A DNA stretch of 64,000 nt, taken from positions 992,001-1,056,000 of the forward strand of contig JBBMOL010000021.1 of the NCBI GenBank assembly GCA_037954665.1, read 5' to 3'. Both the position numbers and the translations under genes were made by a program. Source of the DNA: Laguncularia racemosa (taxonomy: Eukaryota > Streptophyta > Magnoliopsida > Myrtales > Combretaceae). Under the pieces are notes generated by a model. The model searched no databases. It was not told the origin of the DNA and saw nothing but the letters and a program-made list of their open reading frames with translations. Of this stretch, positions 30,839-44,635 are shown piece after piece. Positions within the stretch are counted from its first letter, which is position 1. Every line of letters starts with the position of its first letter.

Positions 30839-33800
30839 GCCAGAAACTTATCAACAAATAAATAAGATTATGCACATGTTATTGATATTTATATAACAGT
30901 GAGTTGGGCTCAGTTTACCATTAGCAGTCCTCGTAGAGAGTTATACTCTCCCAGTATGAGCCTCTTCCGTTGACCCAAAAAGTGGCCTTGGTCACGTATG
31001 TGTTAACCATATATAATGGAGTACATGTCCCGAAAGCAGTCTTATCATTTGACCAAGCAAAGGGAAAGAAAAATGGGAAAAGAGAGAGAATGGAATCCTT
31101 GTTATAGAGAAGCTTTAGTGGACGGTGCTCGCTTAGTGAGTCTTTTAATGAAAAGCTCTTTCTAGAATAAAATTGCAACGCCTACCACAAGTAATGAAAG
31201 AAGAAAGCAAACTTCCAACAGATAACATTGCGGGATGGGAATCCTAAATTATTATAAGGGTCCTCCTAATAAAGGCGTTCTCTTACAGGGTAAAATTACA
31301 AAGCCTACCCATCTGTAGTGGACAAAGCAAAAAAGTAGACTTCGAAACAAACTATAATTGCAGCATAGGATTCTTAAATTATTGGTAGTGTCCTCACTAG
31401 GACACTTAAATCATACACTTATTGATTTAGTTCTAAAGATTAAGATCACGTTTTAATAATTTTGATAATGGTTAAGTATAACTAATTTGCTTTTAACTGT
31501 TTTAACGTGTATGTAGCAACCCTAATACAACCGAACTTTTGATTCAAACGTTAACCTTCTCTGATCTTTGGTTCTTTCGTTTTATGATTAAAAACTCACT
31601 AATTGACTAATGTTGATCTGTGTGTTTGCGAGGTACTTTTGATATTGATACTGGCCTATTTCGAAATGGCTACTCTCCAGAAAAAGAGGTAGCAAACAGG
31701 GGTAAATATTAAATGGGTATATCCAAATTTAGTACCCCTCTTTCCTTATCAACTAGCCCCCGTTATTAACAGCATTATTTTTCAAAGGAAAGTTTAAATT
31801 TTAAGTGCATATAGGATTTATAAATGGTTAAGAAAGATGATTTTCTTTTTCTTTTTTTAATGCAGTCTCTTTCTCAAGATACTGGTGTGAATAAATGCAT
31901 TAAAATTTGAACATTTCTGATCAAACTGATTTTCATATCTTTATGCGCGTGCTTTCTCTTAAAGTTGGTGTCAATAAGTCGATTCCATAATGCTTTATAA
32001 GGTTGTTTCCTTCTTTTCTTTCTTTTTTTTTTTAAACTTCTCTGTTAAATGTTGTTTTAGAGTTTAAAATAAACGTGGAATAGGTTTGAAACATCTCTCA
32101 ATCATAAGAATCGGTCTACTATGTGTTATATCTACGTCAAGATATATTCGATTTTCCAATATTGAAAGGAAATGTGAATAATCGCGCTGAATCACACGTA
32201 CATGTGTGGCGATATTTACGAAGGAAAGATGCATGCTGGGCTAAAAAAGCTGAGATGAGGTGAGACGAGATATTCTATCAATAACATCGTGTTGCATCCA
32301 GCAAGTTGATGGTTACAAAACAGCTTTGCATTATTGGCATTCAAAAGCATGGTACGTTTAAAGCACTGAAAGCGAAATGCCGAGACTGAAATTGTACTTA
32401 TTTTCACATGTCGGGAAAGAACACCCACAAGAGTCCACACGCAGACCGACCGAAAAGTCCATGCATACATGCAATGCATGGTCAAGCAAAGCAGATAACA
32501 AAATGCATCTCATTGGATTGGAAAAAACCGCGTGGAGAAGGAGAGAGCGAGGTAAGGTAACTTCGTTGTTCCACCAACGATTCATCAATGAATTCTAAAG
32601 AGTTCGATTCCTCCAATTATTCTGACCGTTTCTCCAATGTCACATTTAGTTTATGGGAAAAATCCAGCATCGCGTGGTAAGAGTGTGGAAATCCATCACA
32701 CTGAAATATCCCAAATATAAATAAATCAAATAAGAGTAAAAGGGCAAATATACTCTTTTAAGTATTTCTTAGGATTAGATGGCTTAAACCCTCTCTTTCT
32801 TTTCATTACAGACTCACTCTCAGTAAGTAAAAAAACTACAACCCTTACCTTACACACTTCCAGCCGCAGCCCCATCTACAGGCCAAAGAGCCACCACTGT
32901 TTGCCCCTTGAGTGATTCTTGTGTGAGGTGAAGGTTTTTGGGAATCTAAATGTAGACCTTTGCTCTTTTTTCAAAATTTCTCATTATAGATTATCAATAA
33001 GAAATCATAGGAACGGGATTGTAAACAACCTTATGAAACATGTAAATAAATTAAAAATAAGCAAACTTTATTAAATTAAGACTTCTTTTATAGAGCCTAA
33101 CCATAACTGTGTTTTTATAAAATTGACTATCCTTTGAAAAATTCTATAGTGCCTTCACGACACTGTACTGTTACTTCTTGATTATGTAAAATATTCCTAA
33201 ATTATTATAAAAAATTTAACATAAACATGCATTGTAAAATTTCAAAGATATTATAAGGAAAAATTTCCCTTAATGGACCTTATTTTTGTTAAAGTTTAGG
33301 AGATTTTATCCTAATAAGGGAGTAATGGTGTAGTATTGTAATGATATTATAAAATTTTCTCTATTAAAAAAGTGGTTGTTTTTAGAAATTTTCTCATATG
33401 ATTCATAGTAATTTGAGTTCTTGCTAATCAAATAAGTAATTGGTTCCCTATTTTCCTTAAAAATCCAATCTTCTAGAACTAGAACTTCTCTCATTCAATC
33501 TTTGGAATGCCCTTGTATTACCTCATTCTAGCTCTCTTGCTTATACTTAACAAATTTTGCCTTTACACATATCTTGTTCTCAATCATTAGGATGAAACAC
33601 TTAGTATGCTTTTTGGCCACTACAAACAAATATGGGAAACCAATATTATTAAATTTCTAATACCAAGCCAATTCAAAGATTATACCACAAACTTATTAGA
33701 TCAATACAAGGATTGTACCACATACTTACTAGGTAGTGATGAGAACTTCATTTGCTTAGATATCTCCTAATTAGTACTAAAAACCTATTCACTTGTACTT

Positions 33801-35790
33801 TTTAATACTTATAATAAATAACAATTATGCCTATGCCATATGAGTATACTATGCAATGTGACCTTAGTTAAAATTCATTCATCGTGTCAATATATGTATT
33901 TTGTTCTTTACACTTGGTCTACATAATAGTAATACTAGTTTACTTCACCACACATTCAAAATTAGTCAAACTGCAACACACTAACATCCACAGCATAAAT
34001 AGCAATCAAACTTGGTTCTAAGTCCTAAATCTCATTCTAAATCCTCTTTTGACAATCACAATTAGAGATTTCTTAGGATCCAGCAACTAACAAGCATTTG
34101 ACCTATAATTTCGACCATGGTAAAAACACAATTAATCAAGCTAAGGGGATACTCACCTAGATAATTTAATCCTTCAACCATACGAGTACACAAACCAAAA
34201 AACGGTCCACACATGCAAAAGCACCTAAATGCAACTTACTAAGTCAACATATACTAAATGTAACACACACACATTATGACTTATCATTTTTACCTTCTAT
34301 TATTACACTATCAACTTCTAATGATCACAATTACCTTGTTTCTCATCTAACTTTAACATCTTACACATCATTATGATCAATATCGAATGTGTTATTCAAT
34401 TATGTTAAGAAACTAAACTTGGCTAGCTTAGAAAAATACAAAGAGCCCTCCCTTTTAGTCTTACTTAATACTAAATGATCATATTCCCATGATCGCCCTT
34501 ATTTGCATCTAATCAATCACCAAACTAAGGTACTTCATTCAAATCTTAATCTTATTAGATGGATCAACATATCAATATCAACTTATAATACATAATTAAG
34601 CATCTTGAATATCAAATAATCACATTTCCATTTCTAATTTAAGCTTTCCATGTAATTATGTGATAAATAGAAAACTCTAATTGATCAAATGGAGAGTATT
34701 ACAAGTCCACAATAACATATGCTTTCAGGTTTGGCCATCCTAGCCCTTAATAAGTTCATCATATCGATTTACTAGAATTACGTTTTAACCTTCGAAATTG
34801 TGCTTAGTTAAGCAAATAAGTGTATTTACATGAATCAAGCATTTCTAAGATTGTATTAGAGTTCTAGAAAGCTATATTCATGATTGATTTCAATTAATTA
34901 TATGAAAATCAATTATTTTACTTAAAACAAAAATTCCCCTATTATTAGTAAATTTAATAGAAATAATTATAATAAATATGAAACATGCTATTCATTTGAA
35001 TTTCTTTCCATTTAAATTTAATAAAAGATATTCTGAATCACTAAAACAAAAATTAGCTAGAAACAACAACATTAAGGATTCCAAAAATAAAATTTTATTT
35101 GAATCCCAATAGGACATTTTCTTAAGGACCTACTATAATCATAAAAAGTTTCATGCATGTAAAAATACTATGTTAAACTACATCTAAAATAAAGAAAAAA
35201 TAATTTCCTCATAATTAATTACGTTAATTTATTATTTTTAATAAAATAAATAATTTTAAGAAAAAAATAGGGCACACCAACACATGGAACCCCATAACAC
35301 CTTTGTAGGTGACAAAACCTTGACCCTAAGATAGTTTAGCAATAGCTCACTCCTAGCTATAGAAATTGCACTAAACCAATCACATTTAACAAATTTTCCT
35401 TTTTTTTTTCTATTTTTTGTTTCAATTCCTTGGATCTTCCCACAACAATTCTCTTGCTTGATCTTATTTTCCTACTCTTGGTTGAATTTCTAGAGAGCTT
35501 TTAGGTTTGGGTTTGTGGAGCTCTTAGGAAAAATGAGCTTTTAGGGCTGAGTTAATTGAGGCCTTACAAAAAATGAGGATTTGGTTTACTTCCTTTATGG
35601 ATTTGAATGATATGTGAAATGAAAGTGTTAAGCATTCAATCGCTTTTCCTTTTCAATGATTTTTTCTTTGAGATTAAAATTATGTTTGTTGCCATGAAAT
35701 TCAATCACTAACATAAGATTCTTTTTACTCATTTGGTTAATCTTCCATTTTATGGTTACATCTCTACCTAATTCAAGTAAATAATATAAT
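30839..35790. other. AT-rich non-coding region, no gene recognised
   Basis: No protein family seen on either strand. 32200-32600 is less AT-rich and has several short open frames on both strands, but none looks like a known protein. 34060-35570 has the look of an old minus-strand Ty3 LTR (a TACTCACCTAGATAATTTAATCC phrase is reminiscent of one in the G LTRs), but I could not find its ends. The sequence is interrupted by element E at 35796 and continues at 42352. Confidence 0.45.
31155..31400. repeat. Two-copy tandem repeat, about 123 bp
   Basis: AAAATTGCAACGCCTACC (about 31168) and AAAATTACAAAGCCTACC (about 31292) begin copies that continue with related AAAGCAAAC/AAGCAAAAA, ATTGCGGGATGGGAATCCTA/ATTGCAGCATAGGATTCTTA and AAATTATT-GTCCTC blocks in the same order. 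Confidence 0.7.
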
Positions 35791-35795
35791 ATAAG
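35791..35795. repeat. Target duplication of element E, left copy (ATAAG)
   Basis: ATAAG directly before the left LTR and again at 42352-42356. Confidence 0.9.
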
Positions 35796-36577
35796 TGATG
35801 TGCCTATGGGGACAACCACTAGGACATCTAATAATCAAAATAACAATTTAGTATAAAAATCCCTAGGGTTTTTAACTTACAGTTAGAAGTGGATGCTATA
35901 TGAATGGATATGACACACCGATAGTATACAACAATCTTATACAATTTCGTGATATAACTCACATAAAATTATACGAGAATTACTTGCCACTATCACTATA
36001 AGAGTATGAAATAAGAGAGTTAAGACACAAAAGAAGTGTAATGTTATTCATAATAATGTAATAGGTTCACATACAAAAGAAATATATCTAAAAATGGAAA
36101 TTTTGGAATTAAAGGAATAAATTAAAAGATGCACGGTAGGGTATAAGGGTAAGAACATGAGCATTTCTTACTTGTGTAGCCCTCAACCTGGAGGAACACG
36201 GTTAGGACTACAGCTATGTTCTTGCTCGTGATCCTCTCTATCCTTTATGTTCTTCATGGCCAATGTTTTGTTTAGGTTAGTGAGGTTTATGATTAAGAAC
36301 ATAATTGTGTTCTTGTCTGTGAGCCTTACTATATTTTCTATCAACTTGGTTTCCTTGTCTATCTATGTCTTCAATAGTATTACAATGGTCAAAACCTAAA
36401 CTTAGCTTCTCACTACATATAGATGTATCTAGTCCACTAGTAAAAGTACGTAAACTAAAAGAATTAACAAAATGGAGCTCGTTGTGGTTAGCTTGATCAT
36501 AAATGATTCTTGGTGCTAAGTTTTGTGATTCCCTTACCCTTAACTATGTGATTGGACCAATAGCTTGACTCCCATCA
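35796..36577 (-). repeat. Element E 3' LTR
   Basis: In + orientation it runs TGATGTGCCTATGGGG...GACTCCCATCA and matches 41541-42351. On the minus strand its start encodes DGSQAIGPIT and then a stop. Confidence 0.9.
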
Positions 36578-38800
36578 TCTGCACTGGGTTATTTTTTATT
36601 TGCCCTCATATTAGGTAAGCTTTTAGCAAAGTCTACATCCTTTAGAGTGAATAGAATTAGATTAGAAATGTTAAATGTGGTTGAAACACCATAAGCTCTA
36701 GGTAATTCAACCTTATATGCATTATTTTTCACCCAATGCAGTATCTTGAATGGTCTATTTGCTCATGTGTGACAACTTCTTAGACTATTGTTTTGGAAAC
36801 CTATCTTTCCGCAAATGGATCCAAGTTAGATCTCTTAGCTAGAATTTCATAGGTTTCTTTCCTCTATTGCCTTGTCGCCTTTACCTTTCAATAGTCTTAC
36901 AAAGTTGTTTTGTGACCTTTTGGTCAATTTTTTGCACCTATTTAGCTCTATCTACTCCACGAGGCTTTCCACTTTTTAATTGGTATGAGTGGCAAATCCA
37001 AGTGTAACTATACACAATTTTAAAAGTGGACTTGCTAGTGGAACTATTTGTCATCTTATTTTAAGTGAACTCCACAATAGGTAGATATAAATCCCAATCT
37101 ATAAGATTCTTACCTATTGTGGACATAAACAAGGTGCCTAAGGTGTAGTTGACTACCTAAGTTTAGTTGTCCAATTGGAGATGGCATGTTGTGCTAAAAA
37201 GTAGCTTAGTGCCTAGCCTCCTCCATAGGGTCTTCCAAAAGAAACTAAGAAATGCAGTACCTTTGTTAGACAATATTCTTTGGGGGATGTCGTGCAATCT
37301 AACAATTTCCAAAAAACAATGTTAGAGACATGAAGTGCATCATTTGACTTTTGGCATGGGATAAAATGAGATATTTTGTTGCATTGGTTGTCTACAACTA
37401 TGATTGAGCCTTTCCCTCTCTTGGTCTTAGGTAATCGTAGACGAAATCCATACTCACATCCGTCTAAGGCCATGGTAGTATAGGTAAGGGCATGTATTCA
37501 CTAAAATTCTCCTCCCTTGAGCCTGTTTGCATGTAGTAAACCTTTAAATCACATGGTGTATATACTTCATCATTCTTAGCCAATATTAGTGATCTTTCAG
37601 TAATTCTAGTGTTTGCTTTTGCCTAAAGTGGCTAGATACACTACTCAAACGTGCCTCTCTAACTAACAAGTCCCTCATAGAGCATTAAGGAATATATAAT
37701 TTACCCCTCTTAAATAGAAAACCATCAATTGGATAAAACCCATCAACTACCAAAACATCTCTACACTTAGCCATAATGGATCCAAAACATAAATCTGCCT
37801 CATACTGTTCAATATTCAAGCTAAACCCAAGTACCTTAGTTTGAAGAGAAGTGATAAGAGAATACTTGTAGGAGAGTGCATCCATCACCACATTGGTATG
37901 TCCTTGCTTATACTTGATGACATAAGTAAACCCTTTAAGAAATTCAACCCATTTGGCTTGGCATTTAGATTGCTTTTGTTGCCTTTTTAGATACTTGAGG
38001 GACTCATGATCTGTGTACATGATAAACTCTCATGTTAGTAAGTAATGCTATAACACTGTTAGGGCCCTAATCAAGGAGTAGAACTCTTTATCATATACCA
38101 AGTAGTTAAGAGTTGCTTTAGACAATTTTTCACTAAAATAGGCTATAGGCTACCTTTCCCACATTAACATTGCATCAATTCCCACTCCTAAGGCATCACA
38201 CTTTAACTCAAACATTTTGTTGAAATTCGGTAGTACTAACATGAGGGGCAGAGATGAGTTTAGTTTAGGTCTCATCAAAACTACATTGAGCCCTTTTAGT
38301 CCACTTAAACTTGGTGTTCTTCTTTGTAAGTTCTATGAGAGATGCAACTATACCACTAAAGTTCCTCATGAATCATCGATAGAATGAGCCGAGTTAGTGA
38401 AAAATCCTAACTTTTACCACATTCTTAAGTATGGGTCATTCTACAATTGCCCTTACCTTCTCATCATTCACTCAGGCCCCTTCATTTGACACAAAAAATT
38501 CCAAAAAGACCACTTCTTTTTGATAAAAGGAACGTTTCTTTAAGTTCCTAAATAATTTCACAGTCCTTAGCAGAAAAAACATGGCTTTTAGGTGAGCAAC
38601 ACGATCAAGTAAGTTCTTACTATATACTAATATATTGCCAAAGTAAACAACAATAAACTTACCTAGAAAATCCTTTAGAACATTTTGCATTGAATGCATA
38701 AATGTGCTAGGAGCAATGGTGAGGATGAATGGCATAAGTAGCCACTTATATAATCTATGGTGGGGTTTAAATGTGGTTTGCCACTCATCACTGGACCATA
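36578..38800 (-). pseudogene. Element E reverse transcriptase C-part, RNase H and integrase
   Basis: Reverse transcriptase fingers and palm are recognisable at 38735-38472 (MPFILTIAPSTFMHSMQNVL), but the catalytic YxDD box reads YFGN (about 38645), so both aspartates are lost. RNase H and the segment after it lie at 38020-37685 (YTDHESLKYLKRQQKQ). Integrase core fragments lie at 37473-37213 (PKTKRGKGSIIVVD, SHFIPCQKS) and continue with frame changes to about 36700. Many stops and frameshifts. Confidence 0.82.
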
Positions 38801-41520
38801 TTCTTATTTGGTGGTAACCACTCTTAAGATCAAACTTTGAGAAGATTTGGGTACCATTAAGCTCATTTGGTATATTTTCAAGTCTTAAGATAGGGTATCA
38901 GTACTTGATTGTAATTTTGTTGATGGTGTGACTATTTATACATATATTCCATGAACCATCTTTCTTAGGTACAAGTAAGGTAGGCACGATACATGGACTC
39001 ACACTTCTCCTCATAAACCCCCAATCTACCAATTTGTTTGCTTGTCTTTCTAACTCTTTTACTTCCTCTAGGTTCATTCTATATATGGGGTGATTAGGTA
39101 AGGATGCCCTAAGCTATAGTTCAACGCTATGCTCAATTCCCTTGATAGTTAGTAATCTCTTAGCTAACTTCTTAGGAAACACGTTAGTGACCTTAATAAG
39201 TAGTAATCTCTTAGGCAATTCCTTAGGAAACACATCAACAAACTCATTCAATAATTGTTATCTTACACTAGGTAAAAGAGCAGTTTAGCTTAACTCAAGT
39301 AATCACTTGAGCTATAGCATTAAGATTGGTTCATCTGACTTAATGGTGGCACTCAACTCAACCTGACTCATGAGCATTGCTTTCCTCGTTTTCTTCCCAC
39401 GCATATAATTTTAGGCTTCCTACACCTATTGGGGTGATATAGGGTATAATATAATCTTCTTGCCTTCCTTCGGAATGTATAAGTGTTCCTATAACGATCA
39501 TATAACACTCAATTGTCAAATAGCTAAAGCCATCCTAATAACATGTGTAAAGCACCTATAGGTAAAACATCATAGCATATATCATCATGGCATTGATCCC
39601 CAATGGATGGAGAAACTTTAGCCTAATATGCATTATGGAGGGAACGCTGATCACATAACCAATGAGGCTTGTAAGGTTGAAGGTGAGAAACTATAGGAAG
39701 CTTTAACCTATCTACCATATGGGTTACTATCACATTTGTACAACCCTTACTATCAATAATGATCATGCATAAATTTCCTCTCACCTTACATTTTATGTGG
39801 AATAAATTCTTCCCCTATTCACTTTTTACCACAAAAGTAGCGCTCAATACTTATCTCAACACCAGGGTCATCATTTGCCCATCTTGATCACCATAGGTGT
39901 TAGCATCCTCGCCACCATAAAAGTATTCAAAGGCTATTTCAATGTTGTTTATAGGTTTCTCCACTTTAGCTTTGTCTTTGCTATGTATATGTAATTTAGG
40001 CATCGGTCCCTTTAGTACCATGACTTGCTTATTAGGATAATGTGATACTATGTACCTAAACCCGAAGCACTTGAAACACTATGTCTGGCTTATCTTACGC
40101 CTTAAACTCTCAGCTACTTCTTTCTTTGATGATAGGGTTACAATAGCCTTGCCTCTGTTATCACTAGCTACTTTTGCTCATTTAGTGCTACTAGTTCCAA
40201 CTTCAATATCCCTAATGATTGCTCCTTGTTCCAAACTCCTAATGTTAGTGGCAGGTGTTTTCGAAGGTGGAGTGGAACGGTATGTAGACACTTGATAAGG
40301 GTTGTTTCATTATTGGTGCTCTACTCTCTCAGCTAACTATATGTCTTCATCAAGGGTGTTTAGCCTCTATAGCTTCACAACATACCTAATCTCGTACTTC
40401 AACACCAATACAAATTTGCCCAATTGTATGAAACTTGGGTTCACTAGTCTCACTTCTAATCATTAACATCTCAAAATGAGCACTCCTAAATGCTCATACT
40501 TCCTTGCCTTAAATATTATAACTTCTTGTAGGTCTCTTTAATATATAGTCAAGCACAAATCGTTTCTCAAGATAGCCTTCATCTTGTGCCATGTTCTAAC
40601 ATCCCATTCCTTATTTCTCCTCTAACTCACTAGAAGGTTCTTCCACTAAAGGGAAGCACATCTAGTGAATTCAAAGGCCACCATTCTAACTTTTACCACG
40701 TTATCATAGTCATGACATTCAAATAGCTTCTTAACCTTATCCTCCTAGTCAACGTAGTTAGTTAATCCACTTCATGAGAATGGTAACAATTTCAACTTAC
40801 TAGTGTTTATATCTTATGGCTGCCATCTAGCCTTGACCCAATTCGCTCCTTCATAGTTATCACCTTCCCCCTCCATAAACAATTCATCCTCCTATTATAC
40901 CTTGCATCCACTTCGACTTCCTTGCACCTACTCTCCCCTTATAGGGTTTAAGCAGGTTAACGTTGTCCTCTTATGGTGCATTGATAATAGGTTAGGCTTA
41001 GGTTAATCATTAGACAGCAATAGCTAGAGTATTGACTAACTCGGTTAAGTCTTAGAGCTATTGTTCAATGGTCTAAGTAGGTATGTGTTTAGGAACTAGA
41101 TTGTTTAGGTTGTTATTGCTGTTGTTATCTTGGTTATAATTAGTGTGAACACTATCATTCGACATGTTTAGTTGGGTTAAAATTGATTAATCTAAGGAAG
41201 TGTTTAGGTTTAAGTACATAAGAAGGGTTCGGGTTTAGAATGCGTATTATGGAAGTGTTTAGGATTGTTTAGTGTTTAAAGTCTTGTAGGTAAGGATTGA
41301 GGTTGGAATTCTACTGAAGACTTGGTAGACAACTTCCACATACACCTTAGATAGTCATAATGACACTATCCCAAAGCCAATATCACAAATAACACAATAG
41401 TACTACAAATTATGCACAACTACTAGGATATGAACAACACACCCTTCCAACAATCTACATAGTAATAGCATACATGACAAGTACAATCTCAACTATACAG
41501 TATCCCATTGTTGTAACTCA
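38801..41520 (-). pseudogene. Element E gag, protease and reverse transcriptase N-part
   Basis: Reading on the minus strand from the primer site: gag-like sequence (about 41170-40100), a zinc-knuckle-like CFKCFGF segment (about 40085), and a protease remnant around 39770 where the active-site region reads IIIDSKGC instead of the IIDGGSC form seen in C. The start of reverse transcriptase (about 39140-38900) contains a PCIVPTLLVPKKDGSW-like stretch. Frames change repeatedly, so domain edges are approximate. Confidence 0.7.
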
Positions 41521-41533
41521 TGCTCTGATACCA
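41521..41533 (-). promoter_or_regulatory. Element E primer binding site (initiator Met tRNA)
   Basis: On the minus strand TGGTATCAGAGCA lies seven bases inside the 5' LTR. It is intact although the element is heavily mutated. Confidence 0.88.
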
Positions 41534-41540
41534 CTAAAGA

Positions 41541-42351
41541 TGATGTGCATAGGGGTAAAGGTAACCTCTAGGACATCTAACAATCAAAATAACAATTCAG
41601 TATAAAAATCCCCAATCCTTAAGACTTATGATGTGAATTTATAGTTGGAATTAAATGTTATATGACCAGATATGATGCATTGATAGGATATAGCAATCTT
41701 GTATGATTTTATGATATGACTCGCATGAAATTAGATGAGAATTCCATAATCACTAGGCTGGTAAGAGTATAGAATGAGAGAGTTAAGACCTAGAAGAGGT
41801 ATAATGTTATTTATAATAATTGAAATAGGTTCATGTACAAAAGAAATATATTTGAAAATGGTAATTTTGTGATTAAAGGAATAAATTAAAAGATACACAA
41901 TAGGATACATAGGTAAGAACACGGGGCATGTTCATGCTCATATAGCCCCAAGTGCTTGAAACATGCTTAGTAATGGAGGAACATGACCATGAACACGCCT
42001 TTGTTCTTACTTGTGATCTTCTCTATCCTTCAAGTTCTTCATGGCTAGTGTTTTGGTCAAGTCAATAAAGTTCATGATCAAGAACATGTTCTTAACTATA
42101 AAGCTTGTTGTAATTTCTATTAGCTTGGTTTCCCTCTTGTCTACATCTTCACCTATATTACAAGGACTAGAACCTAAACTTGGTTCCTCACAACATATAA
42201 ATGTACCTAGCCCACTAGTAAAAGTATTAAATTAGAAGAATTAACAAAATGGAGTTCATCGACATTAAGTTCATGAATGATTCTTAGTGCTAAGTTTTGT
42301 AATCCTCTTTCCGTTGAGTGTGTGATTAGATTGGTAGCTTGACTTCCATCA
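41541..42351 (-). repeat. Element E 5' LTR
   Basis: In + orientation TGATGTGCATAGGGG...GACTTCCATCA, 811 bp, matching 35796-36577. It is about 30 bases longer, mainly from small insertions near 41630 and 41940. Confidence 0.9.
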
Positions 42352-42356
42352 ATAAG
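42352..42356. repeat. Target duplication of element E, right copy (ATAAG)
   Basis: Exact match of 35791-35795. Confidence 0.9.
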
Positions 42357-44635
42357 TGTACATATATTATATATCATGCATACTTAGTGAATTACTATAC
42401 CCTAAGGATATACTTTCAATTATAATTATCAATTTCCTAATCCAATGAGTCTATCTTTAAAACCTTATTACATATTAAAACTTGATATTTGAGTTTTTGA
42501 TAAAAATGTACTAAAATCACTATTCTATACTTATTTTAAGTCATTAAATCACCTAGCAATAGAAGAAACAATTTGGAATCATCATTGCTTCAAAATCTAC
42601 TTAAACTATCTATTTCTCTACTTTTTTTCTATACTTGATTTCTATCCATGATCCTAGCTTCTTGAGGTGGTTTTAACTAATCATGCTATTCAAGAATTAT
42701 GTTAAGATATCTTTTATACTAGCTAAGTTACAATCGGATTTCTTCAAAAAAAAAAAAATTAAAATCATGGACTTAAGTCTAAGCTGATAGTTGCTAAACT
42801 TCAAATAGGAGTTTATTTTAACTTTAGATTAGGATTACTTTATGATGTATCATTGTTTAGTGAATGTGGTGACTCCCATCAATAGAACTACATGTTGTGA
42901 TTATAATGGTTATGATAAATAGCTATATAGTCATTGGAATAGTATGATGAAGTAGTTTAGAGAGATTGGGCTAGTTTGGTTGTAATGATTAAAAAGTTTC
43001 TCCAAGTCATAAAAGGGCATTGTAATAATGTAACTTTCGGGATTTTTTTTCCCCAATGAGATGGCAATGTTAGGATAGTAGTGCTAGTTTCAAGGTAGAA
43101 GTAGGTATGGGATAGATTGCAAAACCATCCTTATCTCTTAGTTTAGGTGAGTTTTTTGATAGAAATTAAAGGGAGAAGAGGTGAGGTGAGCTTAGTATAT
43201 TTAGGAAAAGGAACAATAGAGTAAGAAGAAGAAGAAGTGGTAACTGGTGAGAGTAGGAGACAGAGGTGAGGTAAGTGTGATGATGGGGGTTGATGTGGTG
43301 GCAATTTATGATGGTTTGTAGGTAAATAATTGTATCATTTTGTTTTGTTTTTGTTTTTGTTTTTTTCCTTTTTGTGTGTGTGTGAATTTCAATTTAAGGC
43401 ATACGCATGTCATTGTTTCTTTAATTATACTTTTTGTAGAGCTTTTCAATGAAATTTTATAGGTATGCCCAATATTGATTATAGAGCATGAACATACATT
43501 AGAAAAATTATTTTTATGATGTTAAGTTATTTTTTTTTTTGTATTGGTATTTAGTTATTGTTTATTTGTTGTTTGAGATAAAGAATTTTTGCATTTTTTA
43601 ATTCCAATATTTGTTTTAGTTTTCATATCATATTATAGTACTAATTATCACATTTTCATAATTTCTCATTTTATTTTCAATATTTGTTATATTCTATGTT
43701 CTTATTTTTCTTGAGTATCTATCTTCTTTCTCATTAATTGTACATTGACTTAAAATTTGGAAATTTTATGATTACGATATTATTAATGTTTTGAATTTGA
43801 TCATTTTGAATCTTTTTTTTTTTAATTAATATCATAAAATTTAGGTTTTCAAATCACATGCATGTGCTTAATTGTGTGCGATATAAACTAATTAATTAGA
43901 CTAAATTATCCCACTTTTTAAAAAACAACACAATATATAAAGTGACACAAGTGTATCACTTACATATTTAACCTATTTTATGCCACTAATATGCCTTTTT
44001 CTTGTACATAATATATATTTCAAGTTATGATCCAAAATTAATAGAGAAAATTGAAAGAAGCAACCTTGGGCCCATATGATTGGGAGTTAATTGTTCATGT
44101 TTAAAAGGTGAAAGTTTTTTATTGATGAGGTGGAGTTATTAGCAAATAGATACATGGCGAAATGGGACAAAATTGGGTCAATTGTGATTTCTTGATTTCT
44201 AGACCTTATTTTAAAGAAAATGAGCTAACTTGAAGAAATTAGTACCTTTGCTACTGAGCTATGCCATTTTTAGGACAAATTTCTTCATTTAGTCCCTTAA
44301 ATAATTGAATTTGCTATTTTGGATAACTTTTATATTAGCTATAACTTTTTATAGACACTTCTACTTTAAGTGTTGTTTGTGGTGTTTGTCTTTTAATTTT
44401 CTACATGTCCTTAAGTTTTAGGTATTTTTATTTTTAGAAAATTCTTATGTTCTATTTTTGGCAGTTTTATGCTTGCTATTATTTGTAGACCTTAAAGCAT
44501 TAGACAGAGAATATTATCGAAATTTTGAGCTGTCATTGCTCTATTTTTCTTTTAAATTGTCAAATTCATAAAATTGTTGATTTTAGATGCCAAATATCAA
44601 GGAATTCATATAATCAATTGATATTTGAAGGTTGA
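42357..44635. other. AT-rich non-coding region, no gene recognised
   Basis: Continuation of the sequence interrupted by element E. It contains simple runs (TTTTG-type near 43340-43370, TGTGTG near 43374-43384, GAAGAAGAAGAAG near 43224) and nothing recognisable as protein or RNA. Confidence 0.5.

Larger units (their letters stand above)
35796..42351 (-). mobile_element. Element E: complete but decayed Ty3/Gypsy retrotransposon
   Basis: A 6,556-bp element with two LTRs (35796-36577 and 41541-42351), TG...CA ends, a perfect 5-bp duplication, an initiator-Met primer site and minus-strand gag, protease, reverse transcriptase, RNase H and integrase remnants. It is heavily mutated. The LTRs differ at many positions and by short indels, so it is older than element C. 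Its LTR starts encode DGSQA and a GPIT-type motif in the pol sense, as in element C. Confidence 0.92.

Noticed and set aside
32216..32598. Overlapping open frames on both strands in a less AT-rich patch
   Set aside because: No motif or family seen; sense and antisense frames overlap, so composition is the likelier cause.
34060..35790. Additional Tekay-like LTR
   Set aside because: Only a general resemblance to G LTR phrases; no termini, partner LTR or target duplication found.
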